From assembly GCA_041650475.1 (NCBI GenBank), contig JBAZLD010000001.1:62001-126000 (forward strand): DNA of 64,000 bases. Reading direction: 5' to 3'. Below the pieces are notes generated by a model, which saw only the letters and a list, made by a program, of their open reading frames with translations, did no database searches and had not been told where the DNA came from. Every line of letters starts with the position of its first letter. Positions within the stretch are counted from its first letter, which is position 1. Below, one piece after another: positions 8,054 to 16,136 of the stretch. This stretch comes from JAIPGX01 sp041650475 (GTDB lineage: Bacteria > Babelota > Babeliae > Babelales > UASB340). The translations under genes were made by a program, and so were the position numbers.

Positions 8054-9292
8054 TTAATTAAGCATTTGAGTAACAATATTGCTTATCTCTTTGTCAAAAT
8101 TACGTTCTTGTTGCATTAATATCTTATTTTTTAAACTTTCTTTTTTATTTAGATATTTTATGACTAAATTGTTTAATTTATTCATATTGTCGAATATGCT
8201 ACCACAACCTTTTAATTTTATCCAATCGATTGTTGCCTCTTCCCAAAAAAGGCATGCACCAGATAAATCAACAAGAATAGGAAGTTTCATAAACATTGCT
8301 TCATTGCAAACAGTTGGACTTGGTTGAGTAATTAATAAATCAGAAATTGCCATTAAATCTGGAATTTTATTTGTAAATGGTATTACAGAGAAAGTTACAG
8401 GCCCGCTGTTTTTTATTTTATCAAGCAGGTTCTTTAATTTTGTGTTTTTACCTATACAGACTAAAAGATGAATATTTTTTTTTAATTTAACTAATTCTTT
8501 AACATATCTGTATAGTTTTACTGATCCTGTACCGCCACGAATAAGCATAATTATTTTTTTGTTATCAGGAATATTCCAATCTTTGCGAATAGCGTTGAAA
8601 TCTTTTGGTTCTGAAAAATCTTTGCGAATATGAAAACCAACTTCTCGAATTGCACTTTCAGGAATATTTTTTTTATCTAACTGCTTTTTAATATTTTCTG
8701 TCATTGTTTCTACAGTGAGAATAAAATTTTTATTTTGATTTTTTTCCATGTTCATGAGCCAAAGTGTTAAATCAGCATCTAAAGTGATAATAAGAAATGG
8801 GATTTTATAAATTTCAGCAGCTTGTGATGCATAAAGATTTAAAATTGGTATTACAGAAATAAGCATATCAGGTTTTTCTTGTTCAAGAATCTGTAAAATA
8901 GTTTTCTTTATTGATGTACCAATACTTTTAAAAAATAATGGAACTGGATATTTTATTAAAAAATTCCATGTTCTTATCCAACCATTTTGTATCATAGATA
9001 CATAAAAATCTTCGCCATCTATTATACTTTTAAAATAATCATGAATAGGGTTAATTATTTTTAGTTCATAATCGGACAAAGCATTTTTTAATGCGCTGCA
9101 TGCGGCCATATGGCCATTGCCGCCTTTACTTGTAAGTACAACAATTTTTTTTTTAGTTTTTTGTTGTACCTGTGTATCTATTTTTTCTTTGTTTATGTCT
9201 GTATTTTTATCTAAATTTAAAACATTTATATTGGTTTTTAGAGTGTTTATAGATAAAATTAAATAAAAAATATTTAATAAAATTCTTTTCAT
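8054..9292 (-). CDS. MGDG synthase/MurG-like glycosyltransferase (GT28), signal-bearing; copy 1 of a tandem triplet
   Basis: A 412-residue paralogue and the first gene of the triplet. It has the signal-like start MKRILLNIFYLILSINTL, a short Asn/Lys-rich linker, the glycine loop SKGGNGHMAACSAL and the donor motif QPSPTVCNEAMFMKLPIL. ATG 9292 follows GGGA closely; the in-frame TTG at 9301 lies within that same purine-rich stretch. The three genes are separated by 40-50 nt and read in the same direction, so a single transcript starting in the 9293-9477 gap is likely. The close resemblance of the three proteins points to recent local duplication. Confidence 0.75.
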   Translation of the reverse strand: MKRILLNIFYLILSINTLKTNINVLNLDKNTDINKEKIDTQVQQKTKKKIVVLTSKGGNGHMAACSALKNALSDYELKIINPIHDYFKSIIDGEDFYVSMIQNGWIRTWNFLIKYPVPLFFKSIGTSIKKTILQILEQEKPDMLISVIPILNLYASQAAEIYKIPFLIITLDADLTLWLMNMEKNQNKNFILTVETMTENIKKQLDKKNIPESAIREVGFHIRKDFSEPKDFNAIRKDWNIPDNKKIIMLIRGGTGSVKLYRYVKELVKLKKNIHLLVCIGKNTKLKNLLDKIKNSGPVTFSVIPFTNKIPDLMAISDLLITQPSPTVCNEAMFMKLPILVDLSGACLFWEEATIDWIKLKGCGSIFDNMNKLNNLVIKYLNKKESLKNKILMQQERNFDKEISNIVTQMLN

Positions 9293-9477
9293 TTTTCCCA
9301 ATCTATTTTTTAATTTTCTATTCTAATTTTTTAAATATAAAAAAAGTTAAATTAAATAAATGAAATTAATGTTGAAAATACTATCAAAAATATTTATTTT
9401 GAAAAGTTTTTAAAAAACTTTTTAAAAGTTTATTAAAACTGAAAAACTTCAAATAAAATAAAAAATTAAATTATATT

Positions 9478-10071
9478 TTATGGTGTTAAAGTGTTTGTTA
9501 TTTTATCAAAAAGAGTTTGTTTTTTTTCTGCTTTTTGTTCAGTTTTGTCTATTGATTTTTTTTCTAGTTCTTTTTTTTCAATATCTTTTGTTAGAACAAG
9601 TTTACTTATTTGATATAAAAACCAAGCCTTTTCCATTTGAGTTTCTGGTTCAACAGCGCAAATTACTACGTGCCTTGGAATCAGAAGGCCTTCAACTACG
9701 ATATCATCATTAGTGATTGCTTTTGCAAGAATAAATTCTTTATCTGCATATTTTTTACTTATATAAGTTGGTTTTAAAATGTGCAATTCTTTTATTTTTG
9801 TAAGTTCTAATTTATTAATAGAGCTATCTGTTTCTTTTCGTATTCCACAAATAGATATGTGACCAGTAAAAGAAACATCTTTTACCGAAATTTCGCTTTT
9901 TCCATCATATATTTTACCTTCAAATCTCATTTTGCCTGATTCTAAGGGAACAAATGTTGGTTCTATAGATTGACTTTCTTTAGGTCCTGGAGACATGCTT
10001 ATACAAATTGCAGATATTATTAAAACAAAAAATATTTTAGATATTTTAATTATTATTTTTTTGATGTTCAC
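9478..10071 (-). CDS. Hypothetical secreted protein
   Basis: I do not recognise this 197-residue protein. A strong signal peptide (about 1-27, with KKIIIKISKIFFVLIISAICISMS) is followed by a beta-rich central part in which KMRFEGKIYDGKSEISVKDV and following segments look like short strands. The C-terminal ~35 residues are Lys/Glu-rich and low in complexity. A lone gene between the glycosyltransferase triplet and the tRNA-Ser cluster. Confidence 0.6.
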   Translation of the reverse strand: MNIKKIIIKISKIFFVLIISAICISMSPGPKESQSIEPTFVPLESGKMRFEGKIYDGKSEISVKDVSFTGHISICGIRKETDSSINKLELTKIKELHILKPTYISKKYADKEFILAKAITNDDIVVEGLLIPRHVVICAVEPETQMEKAWFLYQISKLVLTKDIEKKELEKKSIDKTEQKAEKKQTLFDKITNTLTP

Positions 10072-10198
10072 AAGATTCTCCTAATTTTTAATTATTAATA
10101 ATAATAACTAAAAATTACGGTATCAAAAAATTAATTGAATAGACAAGAAAGTTGCAAAAAAAATTTTTTCAAAAATTATTATAGAATGGAACGTAGGA

Positions 10199-10290
10199 TG
10201 GCGGAGAGGGAGGGATTCGAACCCCCGATTCCCATCTCTGGGAATAACGGTTTTCAAGACCGCCGCATTAAACCGCTCTGCCACCTCTCC
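10199..10290 (-). tRNA. tRNA-Ser (UGA)
   Basis: A 92-nt tRNA with long variable arm; the anticodon loop CTTGAAA gives UGA. The acceptor GGAGAGG pairs with CCTCTCC and CCA is encoded. The T-arm GGTTCGAATCC is standard. It is the last of three minus-strand tRNAs. Confidence 0.97.
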
Positions 10291-10305
10291 ATGATAGAAT
10301 TTTTT

Positions 10306-10367
10306 TGGCCTGCCATCCGTAGCCACCTGCCCCTGTCCACCATAGCTTTAGCGGCGCCGGAGGTGTA
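10306..10367 (-). repeat. GC-rich hairpin repeat in the tRNA-Ser spacer (copy 1)
   Basis: Unlike the surrounding AT-rich DNA this spacer is roughly 60% G+C. Read on the minus strand it begins TACACCT exactly 3 nt after the CCA of tRNA-Ser(GCU) and ends ATGGCAGGCCA. With its flank it folds: CCATCC-TA-CACCT (from 10373) pairs, with two small bulges, with AGGTG-TA-GGATGG at the far end. A decayed copy with the same ends and the same 3-nt spacing lies after tRNA-Tyr (39062-39127). Confidence 0.5.
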
Positions 10368-10370
10368 GGA

Positions 10371-10462
10371 TGGCGGAGAGAGAGGGATTCGAACCCTCGG
10401 TCCCGGTTTCCCAGGACACTTGCTTAGCAGGCAAGCGCTTTCGACCACTCAGCCATCTCTCC
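10371..10462 (-). tRNA. tRNA-Ser (GCU)
   Basis: A 92-nt class II tRNA with long variable arm. The anticodon stem CTTGC/GCAAG closes a loop containing GCT, so the anticodon is GCU. CCA is encoded. Its 3' flank shares TCCTAC with the following tRNA-Ser(UGA). Confidence 0.97.
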
Positions 10463-10475
10463 GAGTATAAAGTTT

Positions 10476-10549
10476 TGCGCCCAAGAGGAGTCGAACCTCT
10501 AACCTTCAGATCCGTAGTCTGATGCTCTATCCAATTGAGCTATGGGCGC
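10476..10549 (-). tRNA. tRNA-Arg (ACG), CCA not encoded
   Basis: GCGCCCA pairs with TGGGCGC; the anticodon loop CTACGGA gives ACG (read as ICG after deamination). The discriminator A is followed by AAA, so the CCA end must be added after transcription. This is the only one of the ten tRNA genes here without an encoded CCA. Confidence 0.96.
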
Positions 10550-10657
10550 TAAATTTAATTTATAATAATGTCAACATTGGTATTATAATTTATAATAAAT
10601 TAACTTGCAATTATAAGTTATGTAAAAATATATAAAAAAATAAAAAAAAGGCCTTTT

Positions 10658-10942
10658 ATGTTAATTTTGGATATTAAAGTTGTGCCAAATTCGGGTAAAC
10701 AGCAATTTACTTTAGATAAATCGGGAATTATAAAGTGTTTTTTAAAAAATCCGCCTGAATCTGGTAAAGCGAATGCTGAGTTAATTAAATTTTTAGCAGA
10801 AAAACTAAAAATAACCAAAGATAACGTTGTTATTTTATTAGGAACAACGGCTCGAAAAAAAAGAATAAAAATTAATTTAAATATAACTCTTGATGAATTG
10901 GAATCAAAGCTTGGTATAATTCGACAATTGAAAATAGGATAA
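10658..10942 (+). CDS. DUF167 family protein (YggU/UPF0235)
   Basis: A 94-residue protein matching the small DUF167 family over its whole length: VVPNSGKQQF at the start, the conserved PPESGKANAELIKFLAEKL core (51-69 region), and GTTARKKRIKI. Its function is unknown; homologues are often encoded beside YggT or proline-synthesis genes, which is not the case here. The stop is 18 nt before the GspF gene, which has its own GGGGAG site, so the two may share a transcript. Confidence 0.85.
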   Translation: MLILDIKVVPNSGKQQFTLDKSGIIKCFLKNPPESGKANAELIKFLAEKLKITKDNVVILLGTTARKKRIKINLNITLDELESKLGIIRQLKIG

Positions 10943-10960
10943 GATTTTTTAGGGGAGTTT

Positions 10961-12175
10961 ATGAAGAAATATTATTGGTGGGGTATGGATTCTTATGGCA
11001 AAAATAAAAAGGGGTTTTTATTAGCAAATTCGCAAGAAGATTTAAAAACAATTTTATTAAAGCAAAATATAGCCTTATTAAAATATAAAATTTATGAACA
11101 AGATTTTTGGCAAAAATTTATTTATTTTGGTACAAAAATATCTTTAGCTCAGAAATCATTCTTTTTTTATCAGCTTTCAGTTTTGATAAACAGCAATATA
11201 GGCCTCTTAAAGGCTTTCGAGTTAATTGAAAAACAGATAAAAAATAAAAAATTTAAAAAAATTATAAATTTAATTAATCAAAGTATTTGTAACGGGGAAA
11301 GCTTTTCTGCTTCATTGGGACAACACAATAAAACATTTAACCCTTTTATGATAAATATTATAAAATCAGGAGAAGATACAGGTAAATTGGGTTTTGCATT
11401 ACAAAATTTGTCTGATAGTTTAAATTCGACTTTAACTTTAAGAAAAAATTTAATAGATGTTGCATTATTTCCAATAATAACTTTAGTATTCGCTCTTTTT
11501 ACAATTTTAGGGTTATTTATTTTTGTGGTACCTCAGTTTGCTGATTTTTTTGTATCGATGGACAAACAGTTACCAAATTCTACAAAATTTATTATTAAAT
11601 TAAGTAATTTTTTTCGTTCACTTAATATTTTTTGGGTCTTAATAATTTTTATTTTTTTGTATATTTTAATTAAATTTTTATTTCGTATCAGTAAAATCAA
11701 GTATTTAAAGGACAAATTTTTATTAAAAATTTTTTTTCTTGGTAAAATTTGTTTATTTTATGATCTTATAGCTTTTTTACAAATAGTCTCTAATTTGCTT
11801 TCTACTGGAATTCCATTAAGGCAAGCTTTAGAATTGGCAGAAAAAAGTATTAAAAATAGTTTTTTAAAAGAAAAAATTAATTTAGTTACAAATTTTGTTA
11901 CTCAGGGAAAATCATTGCATAATTCTTTAATTTTAGTTGGAGATGCAATTTTTCCAGATGATCTTGTTGCTATTGTAAATGTGGGAGAAAATTCTGGAAA
12001 TTTGGATTCTATGTTACAAAGGGCAGCAATTGTTTTGCAGGAAGATTTGAATAAAAAATTAAAAATATTAACAACTTTATTACAACCATTTTTAATGTTT
12101 ATAATTGGTTTATTAATAGTATTTTTATTGCTTTCTGTTTATTTGCCAATATTTAATATGGCCAACTTGATTTAA
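10961..12175 (+). CDS. Type II secretion / type IV pilus inner-membrane protein (GspF/PilC family)
   Basis: A 404-residue polytopic protein with two T2SF domains. Each has the pattern FFYQLSVLINSNIGLLKAFE (first, about 65-185) and IAFLQIVSNLLSTGIPLRQA (second, about 265-390); hydrophobic segments lie near 170-195, 220-240 and 370-395. GspF/PilC is the platform of type II secretion or type IV pilus machines and connects the assembly ATPase to the pseudopilus. No other secretion gene is nearby, so the rest of the machine must lie elsewhere. GGGGAG is 4 nt before the ATG. Confidence 0.88.
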   Translation: MKKYYWWGMDSYGKNKKGFLLANSQEDLKTILLKQNIALLKYKIYEQDFWQKFIYFGTKISLAQKSFFFYQLSVLINSNIGLLKAFELIEKQIKNKKFKKIINLINQSICNGESFSASLGQHNKTFNPFMINIIKSGEDTGKLGFALQNLSDSLNSTLTLRKNLIDVALFPIITLVFALFTILGLFIFVVPQFADFFVSMDKQLPNSTKFIIKLSNFFRSLNIFWVLIIFIFLYILIKFLFRISKIKYLKDKFLLKIFFLGKICLFYDLIAFLQIVSNLLSTGIPLRQALELAEKSIKNSFLKEKINLVTNFVTQGKSLHNSLILVGDAIFPDDLVAIVNVGENSGNLDSMLQRAAIVLQEDLNKKLKILTTLLQPFLMFIIGLLIVFLLLSVYLPIFNMANLI

Positions 12176-12186
12176 AAACTATTTTC

Positions 12187-12214
12187 TTGACGATAATACT
12201 GCTTATGGTAGCCT
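12187..12214 (+). promoter_or_regulatory. Possible promoter of tRNA-Leu
   Basis: TTGACG (12187-12192) followed after 16 nt by TAGCCT (12209-12214), about 50 nt before the tRNA. The -35 is good and the -10 weak. Confidence 0.3.
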
Positions 12215-12263
12215 ATTAAACATGTATAAAAGCGCATAAAAATATTGAAATATGTATTAAATT

Positions 12264-12350
12264 GCCGAAGTGGCGAAATTGGTAGACGCACGGGACTCAA
12301 AATCCCGCGGTAGCGATACTGTGTCGGTTCGAGTCCGACCTTCGGCACCA
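12264..12350 (+). tRNA. tRNA-Leu (CAA)
   Basis: An 87-nt class II tRNA. The acceptor GCCGAAG pairs with CTTCGGC, the anticodon loop CTCAAAA gives CAA, and CCA is encoded. It lies just upstream of the HIT gene. Confidence 0.97.
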
Positions 12351-12380
12351 AGAAAAGATATTTTTTTAAATGGAATCAAA

Positions 12381-12746
12381 ATGTTAGATTCAAAATGTAT
12401 CTTCTGTAAAATTATAAAAAAAGAGATTTCTTCAAAAATAATTAAAGAAAATGATCATGTAATTGTAATTGAAGACATACATCCAAAAGCTCCTAGACAT
12501 TATTTAATTTTGCCTAAAAAACACGTAATTAATATAAATCATTTGCAAGAGCAAGATTTTGATATTGTCATTAACATGCTCAAAATAGTTCAGGAAATTA
12601 CAAAAGATATTCAAAAAATTACAAACAAAGAAGTTGATTTTAATTTAATTTCTAATAATGGTGCAAGTGCTGGTCAATCTGTTTTTCATATGCATTGGCA
12701 CTTTATTTCTGGTAAAAATTTGTATCTTGATGGTTTTAAATTGTAA
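12381..12746 (+). CDS. HIT family nucleotide hydrolase (HinT-like)
   Basis: A 121-residue histidine-triad protein. It opens with CIFCKIIKKEI, typical of HinT/PKCI branch members, contains APRHYLILPKKHV, and ends with the triad His103-Met-His105-Trp-His107 in HMHWHF. HinT-type enzymes hydrolyse adenosine phosphoramidates and aminoacyl-AMP. ATG 12381 is chosen because an upstream extension in frame (from 12270) would run through tRNA-Leu. The gene starts 31 nt after the tRNA and may be part of its transcript. Confidence 0.92.
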   Translation: MLDSKCIFCKIIKKEISSKIIKENDHVIVIEDIHPKAPRHYLILPKKHVININHLQEQDFDIVINMLKIVQEITKDIQKITNKEVDFNLISNNGASAGQSVFHMHWHFISGKNLYLDGFKL

Positions 12747-12754
12747 ATTTGTGA

Positions 12755-13711
12755 ATGATTGTGAAAAAATTTTTTATCAAATTTTTTAAATTTTCAATTA
12801 AATTTTTATTGCCGATTTGTTTTATAATTATCATTGTTATTTCTTATATAGCCATGAAAAGATTGGTTTTTTATTATGATCCAATTTTGGATGGTGGAAA
12901 AAAACAATCTCAAGTTGCAAGCCAGATAAATAAAGAAATTTTGAAGACTAAAAATTGTAGATTTGTGAATTTTTTAACCAAAGATGGGTTAAAACTTTCG
13001 GGATGTTTTTTTAAGAGAGATAATGCTAGATCTAATGTGCTTCTTTGTCATGGTTACTGCAGCCGTAAAGAATTTATGTATGATTTTATTGATATGTTTC
13101 CAAATTCTAACGTTTTTGCCTTTGATTTTAGGGCTCACGGTAATAGTCAAGGTAGATTTCGTACGATTGGTTTTCAAGAATACAAAGATGTTCTTGCTGC
13201 TGCCCAATATTTTAAAGACTTAGTAGAAAATCGTAATAATAATCTTATAAAAAAGCCTTTTATTATTTTAGGCATTTCTATGGGAGGAACTGCAAGCCTT
13301 AAAGCCGCATTGTGTGAACCAGATTTGTGTGATGCTTTGATATTAGATTCATCCTTTTATGATTTAAAAAAAGTTGTTTATAATGCTTTTAGCCTAAATT
13401 CAGGATTACCTACCTATCCATTTCTGCCAATTATTGGAATATTTGTTAAATTTTTGGCAGATTGTGATGTTTATAGTATGAATTTGTTAAAAGATTTTAA
13501 AAATTTAAAAAAACCAGTTTTTTATATACATTCTTGTATTGATGAAGTTGTGTCACCAGAACAAACTCTTTCTATGTACGCAGATGATCATAATGATCAT
13601 GCCAAATTGTGGATAGGTCCTGTTTGCAGACATGGTCATCTAAGAAAACATTTTTGGGATATTTATAAAAAGAAAGTTCTTAGCTTTTTGAATTCTGTTT
13701 TGGTAATTTAA
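12755..13711 (+). CDS. Membrane-anchored alpha/beta hydrolase
   Basis: A 318-residue serine hydrolase with an N-terminal transmembrane segment (about 12-32) that likely anchors it with the catalytic domain outside the cytoplasm. NVLLCHGY forms the oxyanion strand, GISMGG carries the nucleophile Ser175, Asp263 in SCIDEVVS is the probable acid, and His293 or His295 in CRHGH the base. The fold resembles YqkD/BEM46-type hydrolases; substrate unknown. It follows the HIT gene by 8 nt. Its last 32 nt overlap the convergent gene. Confidence 0.82.
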   Translation: MIVKKFFIKFFKFSIKFLLPICFIIIIVISYIAMKRLVFYYDPILDGGKKQSQVASQINKEILKTKNCRFVNFLTKDGLKLSGCFFKRDNARSNVLLCHGYCSRKEFMYDFIDMFPNSNVFAFDFRAHGNSQGRFRTIGFQEYKDVLAAAQYFKDLVENRNNNLIKKPFIILGISMGGTASLKAALCEPDLCDALILDSSFYDLKKVVYNAFSLNSGLPTYPFLPIIGIFVKFLADCDVYSMNLLKDFKNLKKPVFYIHSCIDEVVSPEQTLSMYADDHNDHAKLWIGPVCRHGHLRKHFWDIYKKKVLSFLNSVLVI

Positions 13712-14174
13712 ATTTTTCAATCATATATTTTGTGTCTTTAATAGATTCTTCTAAGACTCTTAAATAATATCGTAAAGAATTTCTTTTTCTATTCCATGAA
13801 AATTTTTTATTATAAACATCTATATTTTTTAGATAAATCTTAAAATTTCTTTTTTCGTCTTTCAATTCTTCAAAAATGTTATTTAGTCTGGAGTAATTTT
13901 CTGTTTCGTTAATAAAAGTTACAAAATTTGTGCAAAAATTCTTTTCTAAGCTTTTATATCTTTTTATTGAGCTGAGCATAGAATTATAATTATAACCTCC
14001 TGATAAGTTTTTTTCTTGTAATAAAAGTTCTATGCTAGCATTAAGGTTTGATTGAGCAGAGTCTGTTTTTGATATGTTGAACTTAAAAATAAAGAAAAAT
14101 GGAAAAGCTATTATTATCAAAAAAGATAATAAGTAAATTAAAAAATCTTTATTTTTAAAATTTTTTAAGTTCAT
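13680..14174 (-). CDS. Hypothetical single-pass membrane protein
   Basis: A 164-residue protein with a lysine-rich start, one transmembrane segment (about 11-31) and a helical, probably coiled-coil remainder rich in Lys, Asn and Glu. The arrangement recalls LemA-like or pilus accessory proteins, but I see no diagnostic motif. Its 3' end overlaps the alpha/beta hydrolase gene by 32 bp in the convergent direction. Confidence 0.55.
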   Translation of the reverse strand: MNLKNFKNKDFLIYLLSFLIIIAFPFFFIFKFNISKTDSAQSNLNASIELLLQEKNLSGGYNYNSMLSSIKRYKSLEKNFCTNFVTFINETENYSRLNNIFEELKDEKRNFKIYLKNIDVYNKKFSWNRKRNSLRYYLRVLEESIKDTKYMIEKFKLPKQNSKS

Positions 14175-14396
14175 AAACTACTCCGCGAACATTCTTTTTT
14201 TGGCATTTTGCGGCTCTCTTTCTATTTATAATAGTAAAGATTTTGAAAAAATAATTCAATATATTAATATAAATAAAAAAATAAATTATTTCTAATATAA
14301 TAGAAAATAAGATTTATAGTATTTGACTTTTTACTTTTTGCAAGAGAATATTGATAGCTTATTAACCAGTAATTTGCGATTTTTTATTAAATTTGT

Positions 14397-16034
14397 ATGA
14401 ACTTTTTTATTTTAATTACCGGAATTATTTTTAATATTTTTTCAGTTATCGTTTTACTTTATGTTTCTATGGCTACAATGATAGGGCCATGGATTGCCCC
14501 GATAATTGTATTGATTTGTGGTGGTTTGTTTAAATTGCGATCAAATTTTGGCTTTAAAATAAAGAAAAATTCCTCTAAAGTTAAAGAAACAGTTTTAATT
14601 CAATCTATTGGTTCAGTTGGTGGGATTATTGGAGTTGGGATGGGATTTTCTTTGCCAACCCTTTATTTTTTGAGTCCTGAAATTTTTAATAATTTACTAA
14701 AAAACCCTGTGTATTTTTGCGTTTTTTTAGCAATTATATGTTTTTGTGCGGGAGGGTTAGGTATTTTTTTAGCACGTTCTTTTATTGGTAAATTTATAAA
14801 CAACAAAGATTTACATTTTCCTGTAAGCCAAGTTGTTTATGAAGCGATAGTGTCTCAAAATCAAAAAAATAAAATTAAAAAGATGTTTTTTGGCTTTTTT
14901 GGTGGTTGGGGGATAGATTTTTTAAGGGATGGTTTTTTAAAAATTAAGAGTTTTTTACCTAAAGAATTTGTGCTTTTTCCCAATATTTTTGCAAATAATA
15001 TTGTCATTTCTTTAACTCCTATGTATTGGGCAATAGGTTTTATTGCTGGAGCAAAAATTATTTTGCCCTTATTAACCGGTATCTTATTAAAATATTTTAT
15101 TTTATTGCCGGTAAATAATAATTTTAATTTTTTTAATTTACCAAAACTATCTATTGAGAATTTTAATTCAGTTTTTTGTAGTGGTCTTATATTGTCCGAA
15201 ATTTTTTTAAGTTTAATAATTTTTTTAAAATATGTTTTGAAGAACATAAAAAATTTGAATTTTTATTCAAATTTTTTTATTAAAATAATTAATATAAAAA
15301 CTGCTTTCAAAAAATCAGACATAATTTTTATTTTGTTTCTGGGTTTATTATTTTTTTCTTTTTTTTCTTATTTAAAATTTAGTTTTATATCTCAAATTTT
15401 TCTAATAATTTTTGTGATTTTTGCTACTTACCAAATTAGCTATTTAGGGTGTAAAGTTGGTCTTGTTTCTTTTGGAAAATTTGCAACTTTTATTATGATT
15501 CCTATGTTGTTAATTTTTAACCTTGATTTTATGCAAATAACAATGGTTTGTGTATTTTTTAATATTTGTTCCGCAGTTTCTTCTGATTTGCTTTTTGATT
15601 ATAAAATTGGGCAACTTTGTGATATAGATTTTAAAAAAATTTATAAATACCAATGGATAGGTTTAATTGTTACCTCTGCAAGCATAGGTTTTTTTTTATG
15701 GCTATTTTTGACAAATTTTCAGCCTGGCACACCGGCTTTGTTTGCCCAAAGGGGTAAAGCTAGGGCCATACTTATTCAATCGTTAGGATTCGATTTTAGG
15801 ATTATTTTGTTAGGATTATTTTCTGGAATTATCTTAAAAAAATTAAAAATTAACCCAACAATGGTATTAAGCGGCATTCTAATGCCTAATTCTTTATCGA
15901 TTGGACTCATAATTGGGGGTTTTTTTGCAAAATTTGCTAAAAAATTTAAAAATTTTGACTCATTTTGGGCTGGAGTTTTTACAGGAGAAGCTTTATGGCT
16001 TTTGTTATCTATTTTATTAAAAAAAATACTATAA
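14397..16034 (+). CDS. OPT family oligopeptide transporter
   Basis: A 545-residue polytopic membrane protein, about 14 hydrophobic segments. The segments QSIGSVGGIIGVGMGFSLP, HFPVSQVVYEAI (near 140) and a C-terminal GLFSGIILKKL..GGFFAKFAKK block match bacterial OPT proteins, which take up oligopeptides or metal chelates by proton symport. Such a carrier would suit a bacterium living on host peptides. Start ATG 14397 lacks an obvious ribosome-binding site. The 14175-14396 gap upstream is AT-rich and holds no gene. Confidence 0.82.
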   Translation: MNFFILITGIIFNIFSVIVLLYVSMATMIGPWIAPIIVLICGGLFKLRSNFGFKIKKNSSKVKETVLIQSIGSVGGIIGVGMGFSLPTLYFLSPEIFNNLLKNPVYFCVFLAIICFCAGGLGIFLARSFIGKFINNKDLHFPVSQVVYEAIVSQNQKNKIKKMFFGFFGGWGIDFLRDGFLKIKSFLPKEFVLFPNIFANNIVISLTPMYWAIGFIAGAKIILPLLTGILLKYFILLPVNNNFNFFNLPKLSIENFNSVFCSGLILSEIFLSLIIFLKYVLKNIKNLNFYSNFFIKIINIKTAFKKSDIIFILFLGLLFFSFFSYLKFSFISQIFLIIFVIFATYQISYLGCKVGLVSFGKFATFIMIPMLLIFNLDFMQITMVCVFFNICSAVSSDLLFDYKIGQLCDIDFKKIYKYQWIGLIVTSASIGFFLWLFLTNFQPGTPALFAQRGKARAILIQSLGFDFRIILLGLFSGIILKKLKINPTMVLSGILMPNSLSIGLIIGGFFAKFAKKFKNFDSFWAGVFTGEALWLLLSILLKKIL

Positions 16035-16136
16035 AATGCTAATTTGTATTATTTTTTGAAATTTATTTAAAAATAAAATAAAATAATTTATTACAATTAA
16101 ATTTTATTTTAATATTTTTTTATGGAGGAGTTAATC

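Noticed and set aside
5444..9292. MurG (peptidoglycan glycosyltransferase) for the GT28 triplet
   Set aside because: The glycine loop is shared, but the C-terminal donor motif and the signal-like N-terminus fit MGDG synthase/UgtP-type proteins better, and three tandem copies are not expected for murG.
9402..9430. A/T-only inverted repeat (AAAAGTTTTTAAAAAACTTTTT) downstream of the 9478-10071 gene
   Set aside because: It is made only of A/T-runs with hardly any G-C pairs; such symmetry is expected by chance in DNA of this composition.
10123..10448. Open frames of 64-77 codons on both strands across the tRNA-Ser genes
   Set aside because: They lie over two well-formed tRNAs and a hairpin repeat and have no ribosome-binding site or protein-like composition.
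10961..12175. A type II secretion or pilus locus around the GspF/PilC gene
   Set aside because: No ATPase, pseudopilin, secretin or prepilin peptidase gene lies within the window, so only the single component can be called.
12270..12380. N-terminal extension of the HIT protein
   Set aside because: It would translate through tRNA-Leu; the HIT family begins at the ATG at 12381.
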